Assembly: GCA_902576415.1 (NCBI GenBank)
Contig: CACGVZ010000001.1
Location: 62,001-126,000, forward strand
Direction of reading: 5' to 3'
DNA from: an uncultured Prochlorococcus sp.
GTDB lineage: Bacteria > Cyanobacteriota > Cyanobacteriia > PCC-6307 > Cyanobiaceae
DNA: 64,000 nucleotides
Shown piece by piece: positions 27,837-38,840 of the stretch. Position 1 is the stretch's first letter, and the number at the start of each line of letters is the position of its first letter. Both the position numbers and the translations under genes were made by a program. The notes beneath the pieces are model-generated. The model saw only the letters and a list, made by a program, of their open reading frames with translations. It had not been told where the DNA came from and did no database searches.

Positions 27837-27866
27837 AAAAAAAAATCACCACACAAGTGGTGATTT
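27837..27866 (-). terminator. Rho-independent terminator behind psaB
   Basis: AAATCACCAC and GTGGTGATTT (27843-27852 and 27857-27866) form a perfect 10-base-pair hairpin with a 4-base loop. On the minus strand it is followed by a run of T from 27842 to 27837. It lies about 25 bases after the psaB stop codon and should end the psaA-psaB transcript. Confidence 0.9.
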
Positions 27867-27888
27867 AAATTATATAGGTAAGGAAAAT

Positions 27889-30117
27889 TTAACCAAATTT
27901 ACCAGAAGTTGATGCAATAACAAATGCACCAAATGTAAGTATGTTTCCAATCGTGAAATGAGCTAGTCCAACTAATCTAGCTTGAACAATTGAAAGTGCA
28001 ACTGGCTTATCTCTCCAACCAACAAGGTTTGCTATCGGAGTACGCTGATGAGCCCAAACTAATGTTTCAATTAATTCTTGCCAGTAACCACGCCATGATA
28101 TTAGGAACATGAAACCAGTAGCCCAAACTAAGTGACCAAATAGGAACATCCAAGCCCAAGGAGATAGAGAATTTACCCCAAATGGATTATATCCATTAAT
28201 AAGTTGAGCAGAGTTTAACCAGAGATAATCTCTAAACCAACCCATTAGATAAGTTCCAGATTCATTAAATTGTGCTACATTACCCTGCCAAATTGCAAGG
28301 TGTTTCCAATGCCAGTAGAAAGTTACCCATGCTAGTAAATTTAAAGCCCAGAACATAGCTAAGTACATAGCGTCCCAAGATGAACTATCACAAGTACCTC
28401 CACGACCAGGTCCATCACAAGGAAATGCATAACCTAAATCTTTCTTATCAGGAATTAATTTTGTTCCTCTAGCGTCAAGTGCGCCTTTGATAAGGATTAA
28501 TGCAGTTGTATGAAGACCTAAAGCGATAGCATGGTGAACTAAGAAATCTGCAGGACCGATAGGTAAGAAAGCACTTAATGCATCTTGTCTGTTAATAAGG
28601 TCCATCCAATAATGATTACCTGGCAATGAATTCGCTGCGATACTTGCTGAACTTGTAGGATCAGATAATAAAGCGTTAAAGCCGTACATCATCTTACCTT
28701 GCGCAGCTTGAACAAATTGAGCGAATACCGGCTCAATTAGTATTTGCTTTTCAGGATTACCGAAAGCTACAACAACATCGTTATGAACATAAATTCCAAG
28801 AGTATGGAATCCTAGCAACATTGTTACCCAGCTAAGGTGACTTATCAAAGCTTCCTTTGTTCCAAGAACTCTTGCTAGTACATTATCTTTATTTAATTCG
28901 GGATCATAATCTCTTACAAAGAAAATGGCTCCGTGTGCAAATGCACCAACCATCAAGAACATTGCTATGTACTGATGATGACTGTATAAAGCAGATTGTG
29001 TAGTGTAGTCTCTGGCAATAAATGCGTAAGAGGGAAGTGCACCCATATGTTGGGCAACAAGAGAAGTTGCTACACCAAGTGATGCTAATGCTAGTCCAAG
29101 TTGGAAATGTAGTGAATTATTTACAGTTTCATATATTCCATCGTGGTTAATTCCGAAACTACCTTTATGAGGATCATTAGGGTGCCTAGTATTATGAGCT
29201 TCTGTAATTTCCTTTAGACTATGACCAATACCAAAGGTATTTCTATACATATGACCAGCAATTACAAAAACTGTTCCTATTGCAATATGATGATGCGCAA
29301 TATCAGTAAGCCATAATGCTTCACTTTGAGGATGAAGACCACCTAAGAAAGTAAAGATTGCTGTACCAGCTCCCTCAGATGTTCCAAATACTTGATCAAT
29401 AGAATCTGGATTTTGAGCATACGCTCCCCAGTTTAAAGTAAAGAGAGGAGCTAGTCCTGCAGGGTGTGGAAGCACTGATAACCAGTTATCCCAACCTACA
29501 TGTTGTCCTCTTGATTCCGGTATAGCAACATGAACCAAATGACCTGTCCAAGCGATACTACTGAAACCAAATAAAACTGCTAGGTGATGATTTAATCTTG
29601 ACTCTGCATTTTTAAACCAAGCTAGAGAAGGTCTAAATTTTGGCTGTAGGTGTAACCAACCTGCAAATAAGGTCCAACAAGCCAAAATACTCATAAAAAT
29701 TGAAGCTTGGAAGAGTTGCTCATTAGTTCTCATACCAATTGTGTACCACCAATGGTAGAGACCTGAATAAGCTATGTTTACTGGACCACTAGCTCCAGCT
29801 TGAGTCATTGCTTCTGTGATACCAGATCCAAAATGTGGATCCCAAATAGCATGAGCTATAGGACGAACGTGGGTTGGATCAAGTACAAATTGCTCGAAGT
29901 TACCTTGCCAAGCAATATGAAATAAATTACCAGCTACCCAGAGGGCGATTATTGCTAGATGACCAAAATGTGTAGAGAAAAGCTTCTGATAAAGCTTTTC
30001 TTCGGTCATACCATCATGACTTTCAAAGTCGTGAGCGGTAGCTATTCCGTACCATATTCGTCTGGTTGTAGGGTCCTGAGCTAGACCCTGGTTAAATGAT
30101 GGAAATTTTGTTGCCAT
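27889..30117 (-). CDS. psaB: Photosystem I P700 apoprotein A2 (PsaB)
   Basis: A 742-residue reaction-centre subunit with eleven expected membrane helices. With PsaA it binds P700, the A0 chlorophylls, phylloquinones and the Fx iron-sulfur cluster. The cluster loop [10 protein letters not shown] is present. Many His residues in helices (for example HHHIAIG) are chlorophyll ligands. The opening [21 protein letters not shown] is the PsaB signature. It follows psaA by 27 bases in the classic psaAB unit and is followed by a strong terminator. Confidence 0.99.
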   Translation of the reverse strand: MATKFPSFNQGLAQDPTTRRIWYGIATAHDFESHDGMTEEKLYQKLFSTHFGHLAIIALWVAGNLFHIAWQGNFEQFVLDPTHVRPIAHAIWDPHFGSGITEAMTQAGASGPVNIAYSGLYHWWYTIGMRTNEQLFQASIFMSILACWTLFAGWLHLQPKFRPSLAWFKNAESRLNHHLAVLFGFSSIAWTGHLVHVAIPESRGQHVGWDNWLSVLPHPAGLAPLFTLNWGAYAQNPDSIDQVFGTSEGAGTAIFTFLGGLHPQSEALWLTDIAHHHIAIGTVFVIAGHMYRNTFGIGHSLKEITEAHNTRHPNDPHKGSFGINHDGIYETVNNSLHFQLGLALASLGVATSLVAQHMGALPSYAFIARDYTTQSALYSHHQYIAMFLMVGAFAHGAIFFVRDYDPELNKDNVLARVLGTKEALISHLSWVTMLLGFHTLGIYVHNDVVVAFGNPEKQILIEPVFAQFVQAAQGKMMYGFNALLSDPTSSASIAANSLPGNHYWMDLINRQDALSAFLPIGPADFLVHHAIALGLHTTALILIKGALDARGTKLIPDKKDLGYAFPCDGPGRGGTCDSSSWDAMYLAMFWALNLLAWVTFYWHWKHLAIWQGNVAQFNESGTYLMGWFRDYLWLNSAQLINGYNPFGVNSLSPWAWMFLFGHLVWATGFMFLISWRGYWQELIETLVWAHQRTPIANLVGWRDKPVALSIVQARLVGLAHFTIGNILTFGAFVIASTSGKFG

Positions 30118-30144
30118 TGAATTAAAAAGGTGAAGTTCAGGAAA

Positions 30145-32448
30145 TTAGCCCAGGCCGAAAAGGCGAGCATGGAAGAAAGCCCATGTGGTAGCAATACCAC
30201 CGACAAGGAAGTGTGTTACACCAACTGCTCTACCCTGAGTGATAGATAAAGCTCTTGGTTGAATAGTTGGAGCAACTTTTAATTTGTTATGTGCCCAAAC
30301 AATTGATTCGAATAATTCCTGCCAATATCCGCGGCCACTAAAGAGGAACATTAAACTAAATGCCCATATAAAGTGAGCTCCTAAGAACATCAAACCGTAC
30401 ATACTTATGGATTGGCCATAACTTGTTAATACTTGAGAAGCTTGGGCCCAAAGGAAATCTCTTAACCAACCATTAATAGTAATGGAACTTTGTGCGAAAT
30501 TACCACCAGTAAGTCCCCAAACATCACTCTGCATTTTCCAAGAAAAGTGGAAGATAACTATTGATAAACAGTTATACATCCAAAAGAGGGCCAGGAACAC
30601 GTGATCCCATGAAGAAACTTGACATGTACCACCTCTTCCAGGTCCATCACAAGGGAATCTAAATCCTAAAGAAGCTTTGTCAGGGATCAACCTTGAACTT
30701 CTTGCATAAAGAACTCCTTTGAGAAGTATCAAAACAGTTACGTGAATTTGGAAAGCATGAATATGATGAATCATTAAATCAGCTGTTCCTAATGGAATTG
30801 GAGCTATAGCAACCTTTCCACCAACCTCTACTAAACTTCCATTAAAAACTTCACTTAAAGCTTTATGAGGTAAAGCTTCTGCAGTACCTGCTAAAAGAGA
30901 AGTTCCAACAGCAGATGCTTGAATACTCTGTACCCATTGAGCAAAAATTGGCTGAAGTTGAATTGCTGAATCACTAAACATATCTTGGGGTCTACCCAAA
31001 GCTCTCATAGTATCGTTGTGAATATAGAGACCAAAACTATGGAAACCTAACCACATACATACCCAGTTCAAGTGACTGATTAAAGCATCTCTTGCTTTAA
31101 GGATTCTGTCTAAAACATTATCAATATGTTTGGCTGGATCGTAATCTCTAACCATTGCAATTCCAGCATGCGCTCCTGCGCCTACTATGAATAATCCACC
31201 TATCCACATGTGATGAGTAAACAATCCAAGAACTGTCATGTAGTCAGTAGCTATATATGGATATGGAGGCATCGCATACATGTGATGAGATACAAGTATG
31301 CTTATTGATCCAAGCATTGCTAAATTTACAGCAAGCTGGGCATGTCTACTTTCTGCCATGAACTCAAAAAGACCTTGATGACCTTTAGGAGCAGGGAATA
31401 ATATTGGGTCTCCTTGTTGTGAATCTAATATTTCTTTCATACTATGACCAATACCGTAATTGGTTCTATACATATGACCACCAATAATTGCAATTACACC
31501 AAAAGCTAAATGATGATGAGAAACATCAGTCATCCATAAGCTTCCTGTCACAGGGTTAAGTCCACCTTTGAAAGTAAGGAAGTCTGAAAAAGCTAACCAG
31601 TTTAAACTAAAGAAATTACCTGTACCACTTGCTAATCCTGGAAATATCTGACCGATAATTTGTGGATCACAGAGTTGATGCGGCATAGGCATATCTGCAA
31701 TAGTTGCTATTTCTTTACCATTGATAACTAAAGGAGTACCTGCATCAATTGCATCTAAGAGAGCTGCAGTGGGAGCTCCGATATGAATACAATGACCAGC
31801 CCATGCTAGAGAACCAAGCCCTACTAAACCAGCAATATGGTGGTTTAGCATAGACTCGATATCTTGGAACCACTCCATTTTTGGAGCTGCCTTGTGATAA
31901 TGAAAAATTCCGGCATGAAGCATAAGTGCAGCCATTACTACAGCACCAATTGCTAAAGCCATCAGTTCACTTTCGTTAGTAATTCCCCATGCACGCCACA
32001 TGTGGAATATTCCTGAACTGATTTGAATACCGTTGTAGTTAGCACCAAGATCAGCATTAAGCATTTCTTGACCAACAATTGCCCATACTTGCTGAGCTCC
32101 GGGTTTGACATGAGTTGGATCAGCTAACCAACCTGAATAATTAGAAAATCTTGCTCCATGAAAAAATGCAGCACTCATCCATATAAAAATGACTGCAAGA
32201 TGTCCAAAATGAGCTGAAAAGATTTTTCTTGTTGCTTCTTCAGCATCGCCTGTATGCACATCGAAATCATGTGCGTCAGCATGCAAATTCCAGATCCAAG
32301 TTGTAGTTTTTGGACCTTTAGATAATTTACTTGACCAGAAACCTGGCTTATCTAATTTGGCAAAATCAATAGGTCTTGGATCTGCCTTAACAGGATCCTC
32401 CAAAACTTTTTTGTTTTTTTCTCCACTTTCTGGTGGGCTGATGGTCAT
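30145..32448 (-). CDS. psaA: Photosystem I P700 apoprotein A1 (PsaA)
   Basis: A 767-residue partner of PsaB. It starts [20 protein letters not shown] and contains the Fx-binding [10 protein letters not shown] loop and the conserved helix histidines. An internal stretch near 220-255 ([22 protein letters not shown]) is a loop region of PsaA that varies in marine picocyanobacteria. Length is slightly above that of freshwater homologues. The 334-base region upstream should hold its light-controlled promoter, including a 7-base inverted repeat at 32493-32523. Confidence 0.99.
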   Translation of the reverse strand: MTISPPESGEKNKKVLEDPVKADPRPIDFAKLDKPGFWSSKLSKGPKTTTWIWNLHADAHDFDVHTGDAEEATRKIFSAHFGHLAVIFIWMSAAFFHGARFSNYSGWLADPTHVKPGAQQVWAIVGQEMLNADLGANYNGIQISSGIFHMWRAWGITNESELMALAIGAVVMAALMLHAGIFHYHKAAPKMEWFQDIESMLNHHIAGLVGLGSLAWAGHCIHIGAPTAALLDAIDAGTPLVINGKEIATIADMPMPHQLCDPQIIGQIFPGLASGTGNFFSLNWLAFSDFLTFKGGLNPVTGSLWMTDVSHHHLAFGVIAIIGGHMYRTNYGIGHSMKEILDSQQGDPILFPAPKGHQGLFEFMAESRHAQLAVNLAMLGSISILVSHHMYAMPPYPYIATDYMTVLGLFTHHMWIGGLFIVGAGAHAGIAMVRDYDPAKHIDNVLDRILKARDALISHLNWVCMWLGFHSFGLYIHNDTMRALGRPQDMFSDSAIQLQPIFAQWVQSIQASAVGTSLLAGTAEALPHKALSEVFNGSLVEVGGKVAIAPIPLGTADLMIHHIHAFQIHVTVLILLKGVLYARSSRLIPDKASLGFRFPCDGPGRGGTCQVSSWDHVFLALFWMYNCLSIVIFHFSWKMQSDVWGLTGGNFAQSSITINGWLRDFLWAQASQVLTSYGQSISMYGLMFLGAHFIWAFSLMFLFSGRGYWQELFESIVWAHNKLKVAPTIQPRALSITQGRAVGVTHFLVGGIATTWAFFHARLFGLG

Positions 32449-32782
32449 CTAGCACCTCGAAAATAATTGACATTAAAGCCGATTGATCGGATCTTGAACT
32501 TATTTATAATGATAATGTTCAAGAAAACGAATCCTTCGGAACTTTAAATATTCGTTTCAAAAATAATAAGGCAAAGATTCTTTCGTTATGCATTAACGTA
32601 ACAAATGTTCTAATGATTGTTACTATATGAATATTTTGTTAAATTCTAGTCTGTGACTAAATTATGGGTATTTTTACTTAAATTTTATATAAATTTCTTA
32701 AATTTTTTTTTATATTTCAAGTAAAATTTTTAAAATCCAGCGACAAGATATAATTTCAACGTAATTATAAATAGTTTCTGAT
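32449..32782. other. psaA-cobJ divergent regulatory spacer
   Basis: A gene-free stretch of 334 bases between divergent genes. It holds a perfect inverted repeat CTTGAAC/GTTCAAG (32493-32499 and 32517-32523, 17-base spacer) close to psaA, and a TATAAT at 32749-32754 close to the cbiG-cobJ gene. The middle is AT-rich with T-runs. I see no RNA gene or credible small protein. Confidence 0.55.
32749..32754 (+). promoter_or_regulatory. Putative -10 element of the cbiG-cobJ gene
   Basis: TATAAT 28 bases before the TTG start codon, which would give a leader of about 20 bases. No -35 match is apparent. The element has the expected strand and spacing but could be chance in AT-rich DNA. Confidence 0.4.
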
Positions 32783-34585
32783 TTGAAAGGAATTGCTATA
32801 GGTCTATCTAATAATTCAAAAGAAATTTTAAAAAGGCTTAAAAAAACTGAATTTGTCAAAGATATATATATTGCAAGTTCTGCAAAAGATGAAGAAAAGG
32901 AAAATGAACTTATTCAAGTACAAAAGCCTAGGGAAATCTTACTAAAAAAATGGCCGGAGGTAGATTTAATAATTTTTATAGGTTCAATTGCTGCATCAAT
33001 ACGCATAATAAATCCTTTTTTAACCTCTAAAGATCAAGATCCGGGTGTAATCGTTATAGATAACAAATGTTCCAAGATAGTTCCTTTAATTGGCTTACAT
33101 CAGTCAAATACGCAAAATATTGCATATCAAATTGCTAATTTACTTGGTGGCGAAATAATAGAAACTAATAATTCCAATGATCAAAGCTTATTAAATCTTG
33201 ATGCATTTGGGAACCAATGGGGTTGGAAAAGATCAGGCAACATTAAGGATTGGTCAAAACTAGTGATTAAACAAGCTAAAAACGAAGAAATATTTTGCAA
33301 ACAATTATCTGGTAATAGCTTATGGAAAACTTCAGAATCAGGGAAGATTATTAATCAAATTAATGAAAAAGAAATTGAAAAACCAGATTCAACATTTCAT
33401 GTGAGTATATTCGAAAACAATGAGAGAAACTGGCATCCTCCCGTATTATGGATTGGCGTTGGATGCGAAAGAAATACAAGCAAAGAATTTATAGCAAATT
33501 CTTTAAATAATTTTTTGGAGTCAGGAAATTTTTCGCAGCAATCAATTGCGGGCTATGCAACTATTGATATTAAAAAAGATGAGAAAGGAATTTTAGAACT
33601 TTCTGAAGAAAAAAACTTGCCTATAAAGTTTTTTAGTAAAGAAGATCTTTCAACAATCATTGTTCCAAATCCATCAAATATCGTGCAAGAGGAAGTTGGC
33701 ACCCCGTCCGTAGCAGAAGCCTCTTGCTTACTCGCAGCAGGAGAAGAATCAAAATTATTAGAAGAAAAAAGAATTTTTAAAAGTCAATCTGGGGCAGTAA
33801 CTTTCGCTTTAGCGGAATCAAAAAATCAATATAATCCAACCCATGGCGAAGTACATATTATTGGAAGTGGGCCTGGCGATATCTCTTTTCTAACAAGTAA
33901 TGTAAGAAAAGCACTTTCAAGATGTACTGTTTGGATCGGGTACAAAATGTATTTAGATTTAATTAAACCCTTAAAAAGGAATGACCAAGTTTTAATTGAA
34001 AGTAAACTTACTGAAGAAAAAGAGAGATGTAGGAAAGCAATTAAACTAGCGGAGGAAGGAATAAAAGTGGCTTTAATTTCTTCAGGTGAATCTGGATTTT
34101 ATGGCATGGCTGGTTTACTTTTAGAATTGCTTCAAAAAATCAAAAAACAATATAGACCTTACTTTGAAGTACATCCAGGTATTAGTAGTGTACAATTAGC
34201 TGCTGCGATTAGTGGAGCACCACTAATGAATGACTTTTGTTCAATAAGCTTAAGCGATAAATTAACACCATGGTCTTTAATAGAAAAAAGAATTGAAGGA
34301 GCTCTTGCGGGGGACTTTGTAATAGCTTTATTTAATCCTCAATCGATTGAGAGAAATTGGCAGCTAAAAAGTGTAATAGATATATGTTTACAAACTAGGA
34401 ATGGAGATACACCAGTTTTAATAGCTAGACAAGTAGGAAGAGAAAATCAATCCAAAAAATTTGTTACTTTAAACACCATTCCTTTTAAACAGATTGATAT
34501 GTTATCAATCATTATTATTGGCAATTCTCAAACAACCTTAGTTGATGAAATATTTCTTACTCCCAGAGGATATTTACAAAATTAA
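32783..34585 (+). CDS. cobJ: CbiG-CobJ fusion (cobalamin synthesis)
   Basis: A 600-residue fusion. Residues about 1-345 are CbiG-like: an N-terminal part with FIGSIAASIRIINPF and a C-terminal part with LWIGVGCERN and GTPSVAEASCLLA. CbiG opens the precorrin/cobalt-precorrin lactone. From about 355 comes a tetrapyrrole methyltransferase domain (VHIIGSGPGD, then SSGESGFYGMAG), the precorrin-3B C17-methyltransferase CobJ/CbiH. Together they perform ring contraction. The start is TTG, with no good ATG nearby. The enzyme pair serves (pseudo)cobalamin synthesis, needed for B12-dependent enzymes. Confidence 0.92.
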   Translation: MKGIAIGLSNNSKEILKRLKKTEFVKDIYIASSAKDEEKENELIQVQKPREILLKKWPEVDLIIFIGSIAASIRIINPFLTSKDQDPGVIVIDNKCSKIVPLIGLHQSNTQNIAYQIANLLGGEIIETNNSNDQSLLNLDAFGNQWGWKRSGNIKDWSKLVIKQAKNEEIFCKQLSGNSLWKTSESGKIINQINEKEIEKPDSTFHVSIFENNERNWHPPVLWIGVGCERNTSKEFIANSLNNFLESGNFSQQSIAGYATIDIKKDEKGILELSEEKNLPIKFFSKEDLSTIIVPNPSNIVQEEVGTPSVAEASCLLAAGEESKLLEEKRIFKSQSGAVTFALAESKNQYNPTHGEVHIIGSGPGDISFLTSNVRKALSRCTVWIGYKMYLDLIKPLKRNDQVLIESKLTEEKERCRKAIKLAEEGIKVALISSGESGFYGMAGLLLELLQKIKKQYRPYFEVHPGISSVQLAAAISGAPLMNDFCSISLSDKLTPWSLIEKRIEGALAGDFVIALFNPQSIERNWQLKSVIDICLQTRNGDTPVLIARQVGRENQSKKFVTLNTIPFKQIDMLSIIIIGNSQTTLVDEIFLTPRGYLQN

Positions 34586-34656
34586 GTTTAAATAATCGAT
34601 AATTTAATAAATAGAATATTTTTCTTTGCTTTTTTTTTATAAGAATACTAATCTTT

Positions 34657-34662
34657 TATAAT
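34657..34662 (+). promoter_or_regulatory. Putative -10 element before the HAD gene
   Basis: TATAAT 17 bases before the TTG start at 34680, which would give a leader of only about ten bases. No -35 is evident. The 94-base spacer after cobJ is otherwise AT-rich and featureless. Confidence 0.35.
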
Positions 34663-34679
34663 AAATATAGGAAAATTAA

Positions 34680-35468
34680 TTGAAAAATATTGGTTTAATT
34701 TTGTTTGATATAGATGGGGTAATACGTAGCGTAGAAAATAGTTACAGACTTTCATTAAAAAAAACAGTTTGCAAATTTTCCGGATGGGAGCCAAGTTATA
34801 TGGATATTGATAATGCAAAAAATGAAGGGATCTGGAATAATGACTGGGATTTAAGTTTAGAACTTATAAAAAGATGTATAAAAAAAGAGAACTTAAATCT
34901 TAAAATCCCTTCAAGAGAGGAAATAATAAAATGTTTTGAAGAGTTTTACTTTGGTGGGGATCCAAATAAAGATAGTAAATATTGGTCTGGATATATAAAA
35001 AATGAGAAGTTATTAGTTGATAAAAAGTTTTTTGATTTAATTCAAAGCAATGGAATAATTTGGGGTTTTGTTAGTGGTGCAGAGTCTGCTTCTGCAAAAT
35101 TTGTATTAGAAAAAAGACTTGGACTAAAATCACCACCATTAATATCTATGGGAGATGCCCCTGACAAGCCTGATCCTAGGGGTTTTCTTAACTTATCAAA
35201 AAAGATTATTGGAGATAAACTTGGCGAATCAAATATACCAATTGCATATGTAGGAGATACTATTGCAGATATAAATACAGTTATAAACGCTAGAAAGGAA
35301 ATGCCATCTCAGAAATTCATAAGTATCGGAATAGCCCCCCCTCATTTACATTCCAATTCTCGATTAAAAGAACGTAATTCTTACGAAAAAAATCTTAGAA
35401 ATGCAGGAGCTGACTTGATTTTAAATTCTATTTATGACCTCAAAGATATTAATCTTGACTTGTTTTAA
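34680..35468 (+). CDS. HAD-superfamily phosphatase (TIGR01548-like)
   Basis: A 262-residue HAD hydrolase. Motif I is FDIDGVIRS (Asp9 and Asp11), motif II is a Ser/Thr in GFVSGAES, and the acidic motif IV is in YVGDTIADI. The sequence fits a cyanobacterial HAD-IA subfamily with an unknown substrate. It starts with TTG. tRNA-Ser lies 35 bases beyond on the other strand. Phosphoglycolate phosphatase and sugar-phosphate phosphatases are alternatives, with no way to choose here. Confidence 0.8.
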   Translation: MKNIGLILFDIDGVIRSVENSYRLSLKKTVCKFSGWEPSYMDIDNAKNEGIWNNDWDLSLELIKRCIKKENLNLKIPSREEIIKCFEEFYFGGDPNKDSKYWSGYIKNEKLLVDKKFFDLIQSNGIIWGFVSGAESASAKFVLEKRLGLKSPPLISMGDAPDKPDPRGFLNLSKKIIGDKLGESNIPIAYVGDTIADINTVINARKEMPSQKFISIGIAPPHLHSNSRLKERNSYEKNLRNAGADLILNSIYDLKDINLDLF

Positions 35469-35503
35469 AACAAATATTAATTAAAAATTTTCTGAATAAA
35501 TTA

Positions 35504-35592
35504 CGGAGAGGGAGGGATTCGAACCCTCGACAAAAGTTACCTCCTGTAACTCCTTAGCAGGGAGCCGCTTTCAACCACTCAGCCACCTCTCC
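35504..35592 (-). tRNA. tRNA-Ser (anticodon GCU)
   Basis: On the minus strand the gene begins GGAGAGGTGGCTGAGTGG and ends with the pairing CCTCTCC plus a G discriminator. The anticodon loop CTGCTAA gives GCU. A long variable arm (GTTACAGGAGGTAAC) is typical of serine tRNA. CCA is not encoded. Confidence 0.96.
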
Positions 35593-35653
35593 AATTCCTA
35601 TACATTATCAATTTTTTGGCAAACATTCAAAATTTTTTAGTTAATCGAAATGT

Positions 35654-36856
35654 CTAATCCACTTGAACTCTCGGCAATCTATTTTTAAAAGAACAAAGAA
35701 TTTCCCACGGAATAGTGTTAGATTCTCTTGCCCAATCAACAGGAGAAATTACTTTGTCTCCATCTGATCCCAGTAATAGCATCGTAGTACCAATTTTTAT
35801 TTCACTTGAATCTGTAATATCTACCATCATTTGATCCATAGTTATAGATCCAACTTGGGGATAAAGTTTGTTATTGTGAATAACTTTTATCTTACCTGAA
35901 AGGCTTCTGGGAACTCCATCTGCATAACCAATACTTAATACAGCTAGCTTAGTTTTTCTACTACTTACAAATTTTCCTCCATAACTGACACTTACCCCTT
36001 TATCAATATTTCTTATAAAGGCTACTTTGGCCTTCAAAAACAACGCTGGTTTGAGCGATAAATTTCCATCCATTTTAGAAAGAGGAGAATATCCATACAT
36101 AGAAAGACCAACACGTACCATATGAAAATGAAAATCTTTATTCAGAAGCATGGCAGCAGAATTTGCTAAATGAATCTTGATATTGTGATTTTTATAAATG
36201 TTATTAATTTGCTTTAATAATTCCTGAAACTTGATTTTCTGGAGTTGAGTACTGCTTTTAGGATTTAATGAGTTTTCTTCATCTGCAGAGGATAAATGAC
36301 TATATATTCCCTCTATTGTAATGTTTTCGAAAGATTTTATTTTTTCAAACTGCTGCACAAATTTATTACATTCAAATCCTAATCTTGACATCCCGGTATC
36401 TACCTTTAAATGTAAAGGAAATTTCAACCCAAAGTACCTTCCAATATTATTGCAAATTAAACATTCTCTCATACTACTAATAGTTGGCATAAGATCATTT
36501 TTAAAGGATATTATCAAATCTCTTTTCGTATATAAATTACCTAAAATAAGTATTGGTTTTGTAACTCCTGAAGAACGAAGCTTAATCCCTTCTTTTAATG
36601 TGGCAACTCCTAATTGCAATGCCCCCCCTTTAATAGCATAGTCAGATACTACTTTTGCATCATGACCATATCCATCAGCTTTAACAACTGCCATTAATTG
36701 ACAATTTTTACTTAATTTAGATCTTAACTCCCTTACATTTGTTTCTATTGCTTTGCCTTTAACTTCAATCCATGCTCTTTGTTTTGGATCTATATCTTTT
36801 TCAAAGGTTGGATATTTATCAAAATTAAATCCTTGATTTGATTTCCGAATTTGCAT
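35654..36856 (-). CDS. alr: Alanine racemase
   Basis: A 400-residue PLP enzyme that makes D-alanine for peptidoglycan. The Schiff-base lysine is Lys59 in VVKADGYGH, and the C-terminal half contains the catalytic Tyr segment VSYGGKF plus the active-site-type MVDIT stretch. An N-terminal extension of about 25 residues precedes the barrel. The start at 36856 would overlap the longest possible start of the divergent HNH gene, so the HNH gene probably begins further in. Lies in the same region as other envelope genes but is not cotranscribed with them. Confidence 0.95.
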   Translation of the reverse strand: MQIRKSNQGFNFDKYPTFEKDIDPKQRAWIEVKGKAIETNVRELRSKLSKNCQLMAVVKADGYGHDAKVVSDYAIKGGALQLGVATLKEGIKLRSSGVTKPILILGNLYTKRDLIISFKNDLMPTISSMRECLICNNIGRYFGLKFPLHLKVDTGMSRLGFECNKFVQQFEKIKSFENITIEGIYSHLSSADEENSLNPKSSTQLQKIKFQELLKQINNIYKNHNIKIHLANSAAMLLNKDFHFHMVRVGLSMYGYSPLSKMDGNLSLKPALFLKAKVAFIRNIDKGVSVSYGGKFVSSRKTKLAVLSIGYADGVPRSLSGKIKVIHNNKLYPQVGSITMDQMMVDITDSSEIKIGTTMLLLGSDGDKVISPVDWARESNTIPWEILCSFKNRLPRVQVD

Positions 36857-36900
36857 TAACTTTGCACGATTATATGCGCTTATTGGAATATACAGTTAGC

Positions 36901-37431
36901 ATGACATGTAAATTGAATTTTGGCATGGGGCAGACCCTAGTTTTAAATGCTTCTTATGAACCTCTGAACATCACATCTTGGCGAAGAGCTGTTATTTTGA
37001 TGATCAAAGGTAAAGCAGAAAGCCTTGAGGAAGATAGATCATACTCTATACATTGTGGAAGAAAATTGCCTACAGTTATAAGACTTCGTTACTACGTCAA
37101 AGTACCTTTTAGAGAGGTGTCCTTAACAAGAAAAAATATTCTTTTAAGAGATAATAATTCTTGCCAATACTGTAACTATAGAGGTAGTGATTTATCAATA
37201 GATCATGTTTTACCGAGAAGTAGAGGTGGAACTGATAACTGGGAAAATGTCACTACAGCATGTCTTAGATGTAATGTACAAAAAGGCAACCGTACCCCAG
37301 AAGAGGCCAATATGCCATTAAAGCGAAAGCCATACCGTCCACTAAGTAATCTCAATTTTGAAGCCACGAGACAAATTGATTCAGGTAGACATAAAGAATG
37401 GAGTAAATACGTAATAGGGGTTGCAATATAA
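36901..37431 (+). CDS. HNH endonuclease-like protein
   Basis: A 176-residue protein with a C-terminal HNH nuclease fold: CQYC, then SIDHVLPRSRGG and NVTTACLRCNVQKGNRTPEEA, giving two zinc-binding CxxC pairs around the His-Asn-His core. The N-terminal part, TLVLNASYEPLNITSWRRAV, is typical of the cyanobacterial family. ATGs at 36901 and 36925 are both reasonable; the second gives the typical MGQTLVLN start. A still longer start at 36838 would overlap alr. Function is unknown; no phage or restriction partner lies nearby. Confidence 0.82.
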   Translation: MTCKLNFGMGQTLVLNASYEPLNITSWRRAVILMIKGKAESLEEDRSYSIHCGRKLPTVIRLRYYVKVPFREVSLTRKNILLRDNNSCQYCNYRGSDLSIDHVLPRSRGGTDNWENVTTACLRCNVQKGNRTPEEANMPLKRKPYRPLSNLNFEATRQIDSGRHKEWSKYVIGVAI

Positions 37432-37444
37432 TAAAAATAAAATC

Positions 37445-38539
37445 TTAACTAACCTCGTTATTAAAATCCTCCATCATTCTCTGTTGTTCTTGTGCAATAC
37501 ATGCATCGATCACTTCATCCAATTGACCGGCGAGAATTGGTTCCAGTGAAAAATTGGAACCTAATCTGTGATCGGTTGTCCTGTTGTCTTTAAAATTATA
37601 AGTTCTAATCTTTTCACTCCTATCACCAGTTCCTACCTGGGAAAGCCTTTGAGATCTCTCTTTTGCATTAGCTTCTTTTAATTGAATTTCATATAATTTG
37701 GCTCTTAAAATTTCCATTGCTCTTTCACGATTTTGTAATTGTGATCTTTCCTGAGTACAAAAAACTCTTATCCCTGTGGGCTTATGGAGAAGGTCAATAG
37801 CAGTCTCTACTTTGTTAACATTTTGTCCCCCTGCACCTCCTGATCTTGCGGTGCCAACCTCTAAATCGGTTGGATCAATCTTAACCTCAACGGGGTCAGC
37901 CTCAGGCATTACAGCAACAGTTGCTGTAGAAGTGTGAACTCTACCTTGAGACTCAGTAGCTGGCACTCTTTGAACTCTATGCACGCCAGCCTCAAATTTA
38001 AGTTGACTATACACGGAATCTCCCTTAACAGAAATTACTAACTCTTTGAATCCTCCCATATCTGACTCCGAAGCACTTATAGGTTTTACAGACCATCCAA
38101 TTTTTTGTCCATATCTTTCATACATTCTTGCTAGATCACCCGCCCATATACAAGCCTCGTTACCCCCAGCACCGGCTCTAATTTCTAACATTACACTTCT
38201 TTCGTCTCTGGGATCTTTAGGTAATAAAGCGATTGTAGTTTTTTGAATAAGTTGGTTCTTACATTCCTCTAGATTAGTTAACTCCTCATTTATTAATGAT
38301 TCCATCTCTTTATCATTTCGATTCTCTTTCAGTAAATTTTTCGAATCTTCAATTTCCTTATCAGTATCAATCAACTTATTAAAATCAATCACCAAAGGTT
38401 CCAATTTTGACCTTTCTTTTGCAATTGTTTCTAATTTTTTAGGATCATTGGCTATGTCAGGATCTGCAAGCTGAACTTCCAAATTTTCAAAACTTTCTGA
38501 AGCAGTTTTCAACCTTGCAATTAGTGTTGAGTATTCCAA
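37445..38539 (-). CDS. prfA: Peptide chain release factor 1
   Basis: A 364-residue RF1 that ends translation at UAA and UAG. The codon-reading PAT tripeptide lies in RVPATESQG and the catalytic GGQ in [11 protein letters not shown]. Length is normal. It is the last gene of the minus-strand ribosomal run, 28 bases after rpmE, and converges with the HNH gene. Confidence 0.98.
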   Translation of the reverse strand: MEYSTLIARLKTASESFENLEVQLADPDIANDPKKLETIAKERSKLEPLVIDFNKLIDTDKEIEDSKNLLKENRNDKEMESLINEELTNLEECKNQLIQKTTIALLPKDPRDERSVMLEIRAGAGGNEACIWAGDLARMYERYGQKIGWSVKPISASESDMGGFKELVISVKGDSVYSQLKFEAGVHRVQRVPATESQGRVHTSTATVAVMPEADPVEVKIDPTDLEVGTARSGGAGGQNVNKVETAIDLLHKPTGIRVFCTQERSQLQNRERAMEILRAKLYEIQLKEANAKERSQRLSQVGTGDRSEKIRTYNFKDNRTTDHRLGSNFSLEPILAGQLDEVIDACIAQEQQRMMEDFNNEVS

Positions 38540-38567
38540 TCGAAATTATGCTTAATTTTTGAAAATT

Positions 38568-38828
38568 CTATTTTTTAGAATCTTTTTTGTCCTTTTGATC
38601 TTTTGATGAGTCTGAGTTAGCTGAACCCATTCCATATTTCTTCATGAATCTATCAACTCTACCCTCTGTATCAAGAATTTTTTGAGTTCCAGTAAAGAAA
38701 GGATGATTACCACTCCATACATCAACGTGTAGCTCTGGCTGAGTTGAACCTGTTGTCATTACAACTTCTCCATTACAAATAACTTTTGCATCTGGATACC
38801 ATTTTGGGTGTATTTCTGATTTTGGCAT
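38568..38828 (-). CDS. rpmE: 50S ribosomal protein L31 (zinc-free form)
   Basis: An 86-residue L31 with HPKWYPDAKVICNGEVV, HPFFTGTQKILDTEGRVDRF and a charged C-terminal tail. Of the four zinc cysteines in the usual form, one Cys at about 18 remains; the CxC partner and the later CxxC pair are replaced (NG and WSGN). It is therefore a C-minus form that should not bind zinc. The last 20 residues are rich in Lys, Asp and Ser. Confidence 0.95.
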   Translation of the reverse strand: MPKSEIHPKWYPDAKVICNGEVVMTTGSTQPELHVDVWSGNHPFFTGTQKILDTEGRVDRFMKKYGMGSANSDSSKDQKDKKDSKK

Positions 38829-38840
38829 AATTAAAATCCT

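Noticed and set aside
36838-36900. Longer HNH start at 36838
   Set aside because: Would overlap the alr start; later ATGs give the family-typical N-terminus.
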